DNA of 64,000 nt, from assembly GCA_024195265.1 (NCBI GenBank), contig JAJLRJ010000005.1:16791536-16855535 (forward strand), given 5' to 3'. The stretch comes from Dendrophyllia cribrosa. Lineage: Eukaryota; Cnidaria; Anthozoa; Scleractinia; Dendrophylliidae. Positions within the stretch are counted from its first letter, which is position 1. Every line of letters starts with the position of its first letter. The notes beneath the pieces were generated by a model, which ran no database searches, was not told where the DNA came from, and was given only the letters and a program-made list of their open reading frames with translations. This document shows positions 46,500-58,361 of the stretch, one piece after another. The translations under genes and the position numbers were made by a program.

Positions 46500-47100
46500 T
46501 GAACGTTTGACTCTGTGGATAAAATCCTAAAGTGTGCCGGGCCATTCAAATGAAAGCTATTAAGCAGTACTTTCCTGTGGTGCTGTTTATTATACTGTAC
46601 AAGGTGGGTCTACCTTTTAAGTCTGTGGATTAAATCCTAAAGTGTGGCCATTCAGATGAAAGCTACTGAGCAGTACTTTCCTGTGGTGCTGTTTATTATA
46701 CTGTACAAGGTGGTTCTAACTTTTCAGACTGTGGATGAAGTCCTAAAGTGTGACCATTCAAATGAAAGCTACTGAGCAGTACTTTCCTGTGGTGCTGTTT
46801 ATTATGCCACACAAGGTGGTTCTAACTTTTGAGTCTGTGGATTAAATCCTAAAGTGTGACCATTCAAATGATTGAATGAAAGCTACTGAACAGTACTTTC
46901 CTGTGGTGCTGTTTATTATACTGTAGAAGGTGGGTCTACCTTTTAAGTCTGTGGATTAAATCCTAAAGTGTGACCATTCAAATGAAAGCTACTGAGCAGT
47001 ACTTTCCTGTAGCACTGTTATTATGCTGTACAAGGTGGTTCTACCTTTTGAGTCTGTGGATTAAATCCCAAGTTGTGACTATTCAAATAAAAGCTGTTTA
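46500..47100. repeat. Minisatellite, about 108-bp unit
   Basis: Five to six units share GTCTGTGGATTAAATCCTAA, CATTCAAATGAAAGCTACTG and TTTCCTGTGGTGCTGTTTAT. Unit starts lie near 46510, 46620, 46728, 46833, 46946 and 47057. Fragments of the unit reappear, one inverted, at about 47625 and 47985-48150. Non-coding. Confidence 0.85.
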
Positions 47101-47154
47101 GCAACTAGCTCTGGAGCTCTAGCACTGAGTACTGAAGTATTTTATCTAAACGTT

Positions 47155-47429
47155 GATCCACATGGAGGCCACACAAACTGTGTGACCGTTGTTCGTATTT
47201 TTAAACGTCCAATGCAAAACCCTTCAAATCGCTAAAATTCGCCGTTTTCAGCTACAAGAACGACACCACACAACATTTCAGGTAAAAATACGTTTATTTT
47301 GATCTTGTATGTAAATATTAATCGCAGTATATTACGATAAGTGAACCTTTATGATATTCCCATACATTTCCTCTAAATTTAAAAATACGAACAACGGTCA
47401 CAGTTTGTGTGAGCCCCCTGTGGTTGATC
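47155..47429. mobile_element. MITE-like inverted repeat
   Basis: GGCCACACAAACTGTGTGAC and CCGTTGTTCGTATTTTTAAA at the left are mirrored at 47378-47425. The interior is about 150 bp and non-coding. Confidence 0.75.
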
Positions 47430-48013
47430 TTTTGATTTTTTGATTTTGTTTGTCGCATAAAAAAGACCTCGACGTCAGATTGATAGCCCTTTTACGAAAC
47501 AGCCTGACATTTTTAAATATCGAATTAAATGAAAAATAGGGTAAATGAATATATTCCTTATATCGAATTTAGCAAAAATGAGAAGTTACGAAGTGATATG
47601 CTCAGTAACTGAAGGAGTAAATAAAACAGCACCACAGGAAAGAGGTTCTAACAACGGCCTAGCGGGGCGGGGTAGAGGTAGCTGCTGTCTCGACGGAGTA
47701 GCTTAGTTTGTCATTTGAAGCGTAACATGTTCAAATCTTTAAAGATGCTTCCACTTTCCTTTTTGAGTAGAACTGCACTGATGAAATGTTATACCCATCT
47801 ATTCAAGGAATTTAGTTGGAAGTTTTGCCTAAGATTGTAAAGTTGTTGCTTCACCCTCGAGGGATATTCAAGTTTTCTCACCTTACCGTCTGTACAATCT
47901 TAACCCCCTTTACTAATAGATTCAGAGCTTCGTTCATTTTATATATGTGGTAATTGTCTCTAACATTTGAATCTGTGATCATTCAAATGAAAGCTTTTTA
48001 GTAGCAAATTCCT
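47430..48013. other. Non-coding stretch
   Basis: Holds an inverted scrap of the 108-bp minisatellite (ACAGCACCACAGGAAAG near 47625). No gene seen. Confidence 0.35.
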
Positions 48014-48133
48014 TGGGTCAATTTAATAAAACTTTTACAAGTGTAATTTACAAGTGTAGCCATTGTTTCACGGAGGTTGAAAACAATACCTATACTTATA
48101 AATTACAAGTGTAAAAGTTTTATTAAATTGACC
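48014..48133. mobile_element. 120-bp hairpin MITE
   Basis: GGGTCAATTTAATAAAACTT with TTACAAGTGTAATTTACAAG is mirrored to 48133, with GTAGCCATTGTTTCACGGAG in the loop. It interrupts a minisatellite-derived unit. Confidence 0.8.
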
Positions 48134-48500
48134 CCTGGTGTGGTGTTTATTTTTCAATGTCGTTACATCGATAAAATGTTTAACGTTTTTCCATCTTTCA
48201 ACTTGGCGCTATAACATGACTTTAATTTCTACCTAATGAACATCATTATTCTGAATGAATTAGTGGACAACCTGGAGCTGGCTGTCACCCTTTCGCTTTT
48301 TTTGTTGGTTGAAGCCGGATCTCTAACGCTTTCCTCGATCCTGAGATTATGGCAACCGCTTAACGTTCGGCAATCCGATCTGCACCAGCGCGGGTTGACA
48401 TAAAATAATATGGCAAAATCAATTTGTTACACATTTTCAAGATTACGGTGCGACAAAAACAAAATTATTTAATAGATAATTACTGAGGCTCGCAGCATTT

Positions 48501-48596
48501 AACAACTATTCACCGAAGTGGAGGTGGGTAGTGGTGGATATTTACGGCTCGGTAAATATCCACCACTACCCACCTACACTGAGGTGAATAGTTGTT
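48501..48596. repeat. 96-bp hairpin repeat
   Basis: AACAACTATTCACC, GGTGGGTAGTGGTGGATATT and TTACGG are mirrored almost exactly around CTC. A perfect-fold palindrome of MITE size. Confidence 0.8.
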
Positions 48597-50189
48597 TTAG
48601 TATATACTGAAACAGTGAGATAATATAACGAAAATGATGCTTTTTAACTCATTTATTCCTGTCAACAATTACAATTTTCGCGCGCAAATTGCTGGGAGGT
48701 GAATAGTATAGTATAAAGAAACGGCAAAACAGGAAGATACTGCTCGGTAGCTTTCAATTAAATGGCCAAACCTATAAGCTTTTTATCCCTTGACTCAGAT
48801 TTGACTCATGAAACGGAAAGAGTCACTTTATCAGGATTGCATAAGCTCAATGAACACTGATCATTTGCGGAGAGTACTGCTCCGCCCTAATAGTTTTCAT
48901 TCGAATGGTTACCCTTTCAATTATTTTATGACTATTTCATTCACAAACAAGATGGGTTCAGGCCTCGATTCCTTTATCCTTGCGCTTTACGTGGAGTGAT
49001 AAAACTATACCAAAAGCGCGGGATCGAATAACCTCTGGCGCAGCTGCCAAAAGTTGGTATGGCCCCGACAGGATCGACAGCTTTTGAAACCATTTTTAAT
49101 AATGAACAAACAGCCGAGAACAGATTCTGTCAAATTTACACTTGATTTTTTTTATCTCAATCTTAAAAATACAGTAATCGATAGATAATCTGTCTAGGTA
49201 GCCCCATTTCATTCTGCTAACGGTTCGAATCCTGGCCTGATCGTTTGCCGTATAAAACAAGCCTGAACATAAAACGAAAGAGAATTAATTTTATCCTGAA
49301 ACGCATAAATAATCGGCATTACTCATAGATACGTTATCTGTCTAGGTAGCCATGTAGTTTACTTTGCTATCGGTCTGAATCCTGCCGGGCCTGAACAAGA
49401 TCATATGCATAAAAGTTCTCTTGGTATAAAACGAATGGAAGTGGACGTCGCGCTTATATATAACGAAACAAAAAATATATACCTACCAACTACAGCGGGA
49501 AAAAGCCTAAAAAAACACTGAATAAAACACACTTTATGTCAGCCCAACTGGCTCTCTGTTGAGTCAGACGAGAGTAGTCGACTGCAATTCACGGCCTGCA
49601 GAATAGAAGAAAAAGAGACAAGGGAAGAAACATAGTACCACCGTGATTCGTTGGATGTGGACCGCAACATACTGGTGACGGAAGTAAAAACTCCGGAAGT
49701 GATATGCCGTCAATAAGTTACGCCAACCGTTACTAATTCAAAATTCAAAACAACATGGCAGCTGATCGGAGCGGAGGGAGATTTAAAATGAAACGCGTTG
49801 CGAATGAGGAAAATCTTATAATGAAGCTCATTGCATGCGAAGAAACTCAGAACGTATAAAGTGCTAGTCACAGATAATATTTTTCTTAAGAGTCAACGCA
49901 AAGTGGCCCTGAATTCATCTGTAGCTTAGCCTAAACAATCGTATGGGTTTTAACAGAAGTTTCAATCAGCTTGACATTAAAAGCTTAGACGGACCACAAG
50001 AAGCTACAAGAGCATGGACCACAAGAGGCGTGAAAACTTCTCACCTTGCATCTTACATGCCTTGATTCCACAAGGATTCTAATTCCACCACGTCCTTACA
50101 TTTTATCGAGTTTGCCTGTTTCGCTTCACAGACCTTACAATATTCACATTATTCACAATATTCACCTAGCGGACAAAAACAATCACCGA
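48597..50189. other. Non-coding; degenerate tRNA-box repeats
   Basis: TTATCTGTCTAGGTAGCC occurs at about 49350, a diverged form lies at about 49188, and the former is preceded by GATACG. The first copy is followed by GGTTCGAATCC, a box-B match. This may be an old SINE pair. A short ORF at 48808-48999 is not supported. Confidence 0.35.
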
Positions 50190-50417
50190 ATGGCACTGAT
50201 CGGAGATATTCCGGAAAAGATGGCATGTTTTGTGGAAAAGACGCTACCAATTCTGTATGTTCAGATGAATAAACTCATGCCAAAGGCTTCCGGTCATGCG
50301 CACACCTCTCTTATGACGTATTTCCGTCACCAGTATCCTACGAAAGTCAACTTTGAACGCCATAAAGAGCGATCACCGAAAGAAGTGTTAAATGAAACTC
50401 TTCATCGAAATTGTTAA
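50190..50417 (+). CDS. Unrecognised 75-codon ORF
   Basis: ATG at 50190 begins MALIGDIPEKMACFVEKTLP, followed by KLMPKASGHAHTSLMTYFRHQY and a basic, glutamate-rich C-terminus, ending TAA. The frame stays open upstream to 50046 without another ATG. Amino-acid content looks protein-like, but there are no recognised motifs and no clear splice sites. It may be a conserved exon or a retroelement remnant. Confidence 0.25.
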   Translation: MALIGDIPEKMACFVEKTLPILYVQMNKLMPKASGHAHTSLMTYFRHQYPTKVNFERHKERSPKEVLNETLHRNC

Positions 50418-50703
50418 AAAGCTGTCCAGAGACTGTCCATATAAAGCTGCATGCCGAAAATCAGAACTTTTCATTGAATCAAAAGCGGGTAATCGGGGAT
50501 CAAAAATTAGGCTCAAATCTGTTTCCTCCCTTGTCTCTCTTCTTGCTGCGTAACGATTTTGTGGTGCCCACAGTCAGCAGTCTGCGGTTACCAACGGAAA
50601 GCTCCGATTACGCTTGGGGTCCCGCTGGGGCGAAAAACAGACTCGAAAACAACAGATCGAAGATCGAACGCGTAAAGGTCAAATTTGGCTCCTCTGCTCC
50701 CTG

Positions 50704-50783
50704 TGGTTAAGGGTGTCAGAGTCCCAGCGGCACACCCCCACCCAAAAATTTGCAGAGTACCCCCCCCCCCCCCCCCCCCCGGA
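50704..50783 (+). mobile_element. Right-end fragment of the poly-G TIR element
   Basis: GTCAGAGTCCCAGCGGCACA, TTTGCAGAGTACC and a C-run of 22 match the last 80 bases of 41348-41807. The rest of the element is absent. Confidence 0.75.
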
Positions 50784-50854
50784 CAATGAGGATACATTCC
50801 AGGCAGACATATTGGTGAAAATATACGCTCAATTCTCGACATAATGGACTATAC

Positions 50855-51003
50855 AGATTAATGACAAAATGTGGACTTCTGGAAAGAGAGCTTGAGGATG
50901 ATTAGAAAATTCTCTGGAATAAGTAGGTAAAAGGCAAGAAACCGTATACGAGAATCCCACTGGACCCTTGAGGATCTACTGAGCATGCCGTATAACTTTA
51001 AAA
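50855..51003 (+). repeat. Second copy of the 38204 repeat
   Basis: AATGACAAAATGTGGACTTC, GATTAGAAAATTCTCTGGAA and ATGCCGTATAACTTTA match 38204-38285, with about 60 bp extra in the middle. Ends in an A-run, so it could be a retroposed sequence. Confidence 0.6.
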
Positions 51004-51489
51004 AAAAAAAAAAGAAACGTCACATACGGAGACTTTGTGGAAGTGTTATACCCGGCTCCTGACCCCGGGGATTTGCCAATTTTTTTTCACTTGACTGACT
51101 TGAGGTTCTATCCTGTCTATTCCCCACCCCCGCTCACACAGAAAGAGACAATTTCCCACCCCCCGTGACTCTTACAGACAGTGAAGCAATTACACGCACT
51201 TATGTCCAAGTCCTTGTCAAGATATATTTATTTTTCTTTGTCATGAACGCAAATAAAAGGGTCAAAGATCTTCATTCACCTTTCCATGCACGATGTCACG
51301 TAGAAATCTAAGAACAGAGCTAAGAACCCCAAAGCATATGCCTTTAATAAAACTAAATGAAAGCTTTAAGTATAAGCTTAAATCTATTCTTAGTAACTCA
51401 TGATTTACTTACGTCAAAGCAAATTCTGGAATATTTTAATATTACTGACAATCCCACCGCCTGCATCAAATCGACATAAATAAAATATA
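51004..51489. other. Non-coding stretch
   Basis: C-rich CCCCACCCCC words near 51125. No supported feature. Confidence 0.3.
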
Positions 51490-51975
51490 TTCTTGGCTTG
51501 AACTTACGTCATATCAAAATTCAGAAGCATTAAAAAACGGATGTCGATTCCAAAATTTTATGAAATTGTAGCGAGTTTAATACTACACATCTGGACCAAA
51601 TTTTGAAGCGCCAGATCATTTTGTTCAAGAGTTCTAGGCGAACGAGTTTTAGACATTTTTAGTGGAAATGTATGGAGCGGCCATCTTGGTGTACCACTTA
51701 AGTACACCAACATGGGTGGGATTGGGCACTGCTGGAATTCACTGATGCATTGCCGAACTAACGGAACCGAGTTCGCACCAAAATTGCAAACGTTTCGAAG
51801 ATATTGGAATTTCCCAACGAATTACGCAACACGTCTTCATTCTCTGCGAGCAGAGATTATTTTTCCACCCTAGGTACGTAGCCTGCGCGCGCAGATGGCT
51901 CCTACATTGTGTCCTATTTCCTTTGCTTTTTCAGCGTAAAGCAAATGAAATAGCGTCTGCACGCAGGCGAAAAGT
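51490..51975. mobile_element. Partial copy of the 29395 TIR element and a small palindrome
   Basis: 51490-51700 is the inverted relative of about 29720-30213 without its MITE (TTCTTGGCTTGAACTTACGT, TTCAAGAGTTCTAGGCGAAC). It is followed at about 51880-51970 by AGCCTGCGCGCGCAGA...TCTGCACGCAGGCG, a small inverted repeat resembling the ends of 41956-42266. Confidence 0.55.
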
Positions 51976-53888
51976 AATATACTTTGCATAATGCATTAGT
52001 TTCCTTGTCAGGCTTCTTATAAAGCATTAACTGGACCCACAGATATTGTTTTTAGACATTTTTTTTTTTGAGTTTCAGTAGTGATTATTTAAATATTTTG
52101 GACAAAACTTCGGACATGGTCTAATCACAGCTCAGCTACCTTTTTAAACGTTTTTATTTTAGGTTACCGGTGGTTACATGTTGACTTTTTAGTCATCATT
52201 AGCGTTGATACTGGTTTCCTATAATACAACGTAAATGAGTTTAAAGCTACAATAGTCGCACAGGGGTGCGTGGGTGAGTCGTGGGTTTTTTCTCAGAGTT
52301 AATAAGAAAGAATGCCAGATGACAAGCACTTAAGTTTATTATTATTTTTTTTTGCGGAGTTCCGTATTATGTTCATCCAGCAGTTCCTGTTTTATCCTAC
52401 TCTCAACTCGCAGTTTAAAGATGTTTTAAGATATAACGGTCCACGGCTTAATCGAGTGAAAAACAATCCATAATCGAATTTTGCCAGCCATTCAAAAAAC
52501 GAGCCTACTCAGGCCTTAAAGTATCAGCGTTACATCAATGTCGTCAAAAGTGTTAGTAAACATTAATGATATAATTGCAAAAACTTTGCATTTTTAATCA
52601 CAGTATCTTCTTAAACCCTAGAAAAACGTTTCGAAATAAGGTTCCTTCTGCTGTACCTCCATATTCACAAATAATTTTTTTCCTGATTACCTCTTTCGTT
52701 TCCTTACAACTGACAGTAACAGGGAAGTGAGATCCTTAGCAAACTCTCGAAGCCCGATAAAACGTATATCGTTTTGCAAGCTCTTGTTGTCGGTTTGGAG
52801 ATTGATAATCGATCTGCTCCAGAAAATGGCCACAATTGGTAAGCGTAATCGTTCGGTCTTTCATATAAACTAAAACGGTGTGAAACATAACAACAAGGTC
52901 GATGTTATAGTTATTGTATGTAGTAGTCCACAGCTCATTGGAAGACCATTTTTGTAATGAATGTGATCCCGTGTTTTTAAATAAAGATGATGATGATGAT
53001 GATGAACAACGTAAATAAACAACTTAGGATGAAAGCAAGAAGGACTTTAGAGCCGTTTTCACTGCCAAATAGTTAACTTTCTTAAACAACAGAAATTTCG
53101 AATTGCCTTTACCAGAGGGCCTTTGGAAGCAGCATAAAAAAGATGTCAGTTGTTAAAATGTTGTTAATATGATGCACGATCACGCACGATCCACGCCCAA
53201 CGACGCACGATCCACCCACGCACGCCATTTAGACAATCTCTAGTCGCACAGGAAAAGATTAAATAACTATTAACGTGTTATATTCTATTCACTCATACCA
53301 GCAGATACCACGCAGCTCTTTACAACCTCTAATTTCATTGGACCTGTATATCACGCAGCTCTATTGTTTTCAGGGCTAGGGTCCATTGTTTTCTCAGTAA
53401 ATCAGAGAAGACCTTGTATTAAAGAGCTGCGTACTGCCTCCATACCAGCTTTAAAACGCTAGCCCTGACAAACACTGATTACAGCAAATTAATTTTTTTT
53501 TTTAAATTCGGATCAAACACCTAGCTTTCTTTAAGGTACAAAGGTACAAAGTTTCAACTTTAAAAGAAAGTTAAAAATCTTAAAAACTACTCTGATTCGC
53601 TGAATGCCTGATTCATGGAGGTACTCCCCCTCCCCACCTATTAATGTTTAAAGAAACAATTTTTATTCTTGGACCTTATTAGCAAGCCTGGATCAGTGCT
53701 TACATACTTATACCTAAAACCAGATTAAAATTACTAAAACGTTACTTAACCTTTTGTTTTGCTACCTCTAAAAACAAATGGAATCCTCATGTCACCTTTG
53801 ATTTGAAATTTCTATTCGCTCCATAAATCCCATTAACTATAAGCTCCTGTTACATTAATATGACATCCCCCACCACCTTTTGGAAATT
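51976..53888. other. Non-coding; LINE-type microsatellite tail
   Basis: TTTTTAAATAAAGATGATGATG at about 52975-53003 resembles the short simple-repeat tail of some non-LTR retroelements. CACGCACGATCC words repeat at 53170-53225. A TTTATT near 53661 could be the polyadenylation signal of the minus-strand exon that ends at 53889. Confidence 0.4.
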
Positions 53889-54602
53889 CTACTTCCTCAA
53901 GTAGTAGTGTCTCTTCGATAAATCCCCATTGCATTCTGGTTTTCGACCGAAAATGTGTACTTTATTTATCACTTGCATGTAAATGTATTTTAAACGTTTG
54001 ATGTCTTTTGACTCAAAAGCCAGCACACATTCGTTAGAAATTTTCTCAAAGTCGTCAAAAAGAATTGAACATTGATTCCAATATCTTCTCAGAGCAACAT
54101 TCATTTCTTCATTCAATTCAGGAGACCCATCCATACTATCTAGAAAAAGCTGGTTGACGGGGCAGAACTCAGCACAATTAGCCAAAAATGTTTTGGGTCC
54201 TCCCAAATTCCCAATATTTATGAAGCCTGATAAATTCTCGAAAATTTTTGCACAGTTTTGGCAAGGAGCTTTTGGTTTTACATAATCTGCTGCACAAAAT
54301 GCAGAAGATGCCCAGTTTCTACTATCTGCGGTAGCTAGAGGCTCAAAAAATATTATCGCCTTCTGGAGGCTCCATTTAAATTGAGTAATTCTGTTGTACA
54401 AATAAAGAGGCTTTAAGAAATGATTCACAGCTATTGATGATCCAATAAAGCATTGGTCATCATGTGACACTTTTGCCAAAACCTTAGGCCTAAATCTGTT
54501 TTTCTCATTAAGCAACTTAAACCAATATTTTGCCATTTTCATTACATTGTTGGCATGATCTTCACTGCCCCTTGAATGCTCATGTTCTGCCAAGTCACTG
54601 AA
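53889..54602 (-). CDS. Terminal exon of an unrecognised cysteine-containing protein
   Basis: A clean acceptor (TTTTTATCTTTCAG) opens the exon at 54602 and a stop ends it at 53889, leaving 237 codons without interruption. There is no credible ATG at the beginning (the frame opens SDLAEHEHSRGSEDHANNV), so upstream exons on the minus strand must exist; I could not find them before 58000. The peptide contains FFEPLATADSRNWASSAFCA, APCQNCAKIFENLSGF, NCAEFCPVNQLF and a C-terminal helical region. The PCxxC pair recalls a zinc site such as in cytidine deaminases, but the matching H-x-E is absent, so I do not assign that fold. No membrane segments. The length, composition and splice site support a real gene. 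Confidence 0.6.
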   Translation of the reverse strand, partial: FSDLAEHEHSRGSEDHANNVMKMAKYWFKLLNEKNRFRPKVLAKVSHDDQCFIGSSIAVNHFLKPLYLYNRITQFKWSLQKAIIFFEPLATADSRNWASSAFCAADYVKPKAPCQNCAKIFENLSGFINIGNLGGPKTFLANCAEFCPVNQLFLDSMDGSPELNEEMNVALRRYWNQCSILFDDFEKISNECVLAFESKDIKRLKYIYMQVINKVHIFGRKPECNGDLSKRHYYLRK

Positions 54603-54716
54603 CTGAAAGATAAAAAGAGGTTAAAGTCACAGTTGATTTCTAGGAGGGCAGAATTAAGTATAGCACTTTATGTGAGACTTCCGGTCTAATAGTTATTTCC
54701 GGTTTTATCCCCAGGT

Positions 54717-54783
54717 GTCCACTCCAGGGTTCAGTCCAAGAGTCCAGTCCAAGAGTCTAGTCCAGGAGTCCAAGTCCAGTCTA
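54717..54783. repeat. GTCCAAGA minisatellite
   Basis: About six copies of AGTCCAAGAGTCC-like 10-13-bp words. Confidence 0.8.
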
Positions 54784-56190
54784 GCTTTTCCAGCTGGCCC
54801 TTTCGTAGTCATATCTGTACACTGTTATTTGTCAACACCGCTTCAGTTGGTTATTATTTCTAATTAGGACAATTAGCACCCTTAAGCCAATAGCTATTAA
54901 TAAATTAGCCTTACAATTGTGTTTTCTCATTAATATAGATTTGTTTAATTACGTAATCCTACTTTTGCTTTCTGTTTCACATTTCATAGCTATTGTTTAT
55001 TTTTTTTAAGCCGCTTCCGCTTACTTAGTTTACTTTTGTGGAGTTGGATTATTTGTTCAAAGACATTTAATTGCTACTCGGCGTTTCATGCTTCTCATGA
55101 AGCAATCATCAAGCAACTGCCAAAAATAACCACGATAACATCCTGACATATGCCACACTAGAAATGCATTGTTCTACATTTTCAATGTCCTTGATTGTAT
55201 TAGTTATTTTTGGCAACTGATACATTGGGGCCAAAATAAATGACCTTCTTATTACATTCAGCAGTAATAATATTGTGGTGGTCTCGAAAACTCAGACCTC
55301 GCACGCCTTGAAGTATCCGACCTCAAAAACTCTGACCCCTCAAAAACTCAGACAGTACTCATAGATTAAAATTTAATTATTTAATAATTGGTGCAATGGG
55401 CATCACTAATTCTTACATTTGAATGTGTCATATACGTATTATTTTATAGGATCTTATAGCCATTCAACACAACAACTTTGCAAATATGTTGATTGAATGG
55501 CTACAGCGAATAAAGCTATCATGTCACACATGCATATTTACAGATTTCCTTAAGTTTTATACAAATAATGATGTTCCCTAGTTTTCAAGTTTGGAGAGAC
55601 AAACAAATAAAGTATATGTATGTATGTATGTACAGCCACAATCTGGTGTCAAGTTCTCCGCCCTCCCCCCCCCCCCCCCCCCTTCCTCCAAAAAATGGTG
55701 ACGTGATAGCATTTTGAATCACACCCCCTGAAACTGAGTCAAATCTGTACTGACTGGTAGTTGATGTGGTCTGAGATTTTAAGTGGTCTGAACACTTTTA
55801 GAGTAATAAATATCATCATTCATGATCATTATTATTGTTCCTCCAACAAAATTGAAAACGAAACACAGTTTCTATTGTATTGCAATCGGTAATAAAGATA
55901 TTAGACAAAACGTTATGCATGAATTAAAATTATTACTATTACTACATTAAAATTATTTTTTATTTGAAATTGTTGATCCTTTCATTTGCAGAAAACTAGG
56001 TTATTTTGTATATATATTAATCATTCCAATTATTATTAAGAGACACACACACGCACACACATACTACAAGGCATTAGGGCCCACTGCAGTCATTTACCGG
56101 TAAGTATAATTATAACAATATCATTAGTTTAGCAGATCTGATATTAACTATTTTTTGCCTCCACTAGACACCCGAACAAACACACAAGGC
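54784..56190. other. Non-coding, probably upstream intron of the 53889 gene
   Basis: No exon was found. AAAACTCAGAC words repeat at about 55285-55350, a GTAT microsatellite lies near 55618, and a C-run lies at 55668-55682. Confidence 0.35.
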
Positions 56191-56196
56191 TAAGAG

Positions 56197-56356
56197 CAGG
56201 GGTTTCAATAAGAATTGAAGTAGGCTGCTGGCCAAGGTATAATAGGCGGCTGTGACAGATAAGTCCCCATCCCACTAGGGCAGTCTGGTAATCGGCGGTG
56301 AGAGTCGAAGTAGGCGGCGGTACACTGCTGGTAGCCGGCTTCTATTGAAACCCCTG
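56197..56356. mobile_element. 160-bp MITE with 6-bp target duplication
   Basis: CAGGGGTTTCAATA at the left and TATTGAAACCCCTG at the right. TAAGAG flanks at 56191-56196 and 56357-56362. GTAGGC/GCCGGC blocks extend the arms. Confidence 0.8.
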
Positions 56357-56362
56357 TAAGAG

Positions 56363-57297
56363 GCGTGGGGCGTTGGTCAACCAGGCCCACCATACATTTT
56401 ATTATTGAAAAAGGACTATAATATTACAATATTACTATAACTATACTATAATATTACAATAACTCTAAGTTGGTCAGCCAGGCCCACGATACATTTTATT
56501 ATTGACAAAGGAACATAATATAACAATAACTCTAAGCGCACCAGAGCCGGACACGTCAACCCCAAAAAACCAACTGTTGGAAAAAATAGGGACCGTGTAC
56601 CCCCGACCTATGCAGCCAGGTGCTACCTTTATGGTTTTAAGGTGTTTTGAACTAAGAAATAAACGACTAAAATATGCGGCTAAAACTGCCGATAACAAGT
56701 CTTAAGGTATTTCAATAAACAACTAAGACGAAAGTTAACTTGTTTGAACAGTACAAGAGGCGGCAAGGCTGACCGTAGAATGACACAAATCTATCAACGG
56801 ACACTTTTCAAACTCACGAACCGTGAGCCCCTGCGCACTACACTAGTATCCAGTTCTCTGTACCGTGCCGGCAAAATATTAATTTATGCCAATCAAGATT
56901 ATCACAAATTACATTTTTGTTGTATTACTATAAATGTCTGTCAATAGGAATGCTAATAATAAACTTGTTGTTGTTGAATTTTCGTAAACAGATAACAGAT
57001 TCTGACAAATTTCTTAATTATAAAAAAAATTGTTGCGGCAGTTCATCAGAATGCATTAGTGCCTCAGAGGACTGCTTTCCTTTGCAATGATCAATTTAAT
57101 TTAAGGTGAATCAAGTACAGTGATATTTTTTGGGGGTAAAAAAGATTGAAAGATAAAAAAACCAGTCCACTGTCTACAGTTTCTCACATGGGGTGATTCC
57201 GTGACGATTAATAATTGTGTATAATACCCAAAACACGTGACATAAGCAAAATAATGTAAAAAAATACGATCACACCGAATGCAAACATGGCGGCCAA
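56363..57297. other. Non-coding; tandem duplication and retroelement-like tail
   Basis: GGTCAACCAGGCCCACCATA at about 56375 is repeated as GGTCAGCCAGGCCCACGATA at about 56472. AATAAACTTGTTGTTGTTG near 56960 resembles a non-LTR element tail. No protein domain in the ORFs at 56502-56705 or 56744-56947. Confidence 0.4.

Positions 57298-58193
<896 letters not shown>

Positions 58194-58285
<92 letters not shown>
58194..58285. repeat. (TA)n microsatellite at the 5' edge of the retroelement
   Basis: About 92 bp of pure TA directly before the retroelement leader. Confidence 0.9.
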
Positions 58286-58288
<3 letters not shown>

Positions 58289-58361
58289 TGAAGACTTGTG
58301 ATTGGTCCCTCAAACGAAAACAGGAAAACGCACCACCAGCATCAACAAGGTTTGTGTCAAC

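Noticed and set aside
53889..54602. Cytidine-deaminase assignment from PCxxC
   Set aside because: The required H-x-E motif is not found in the exon.
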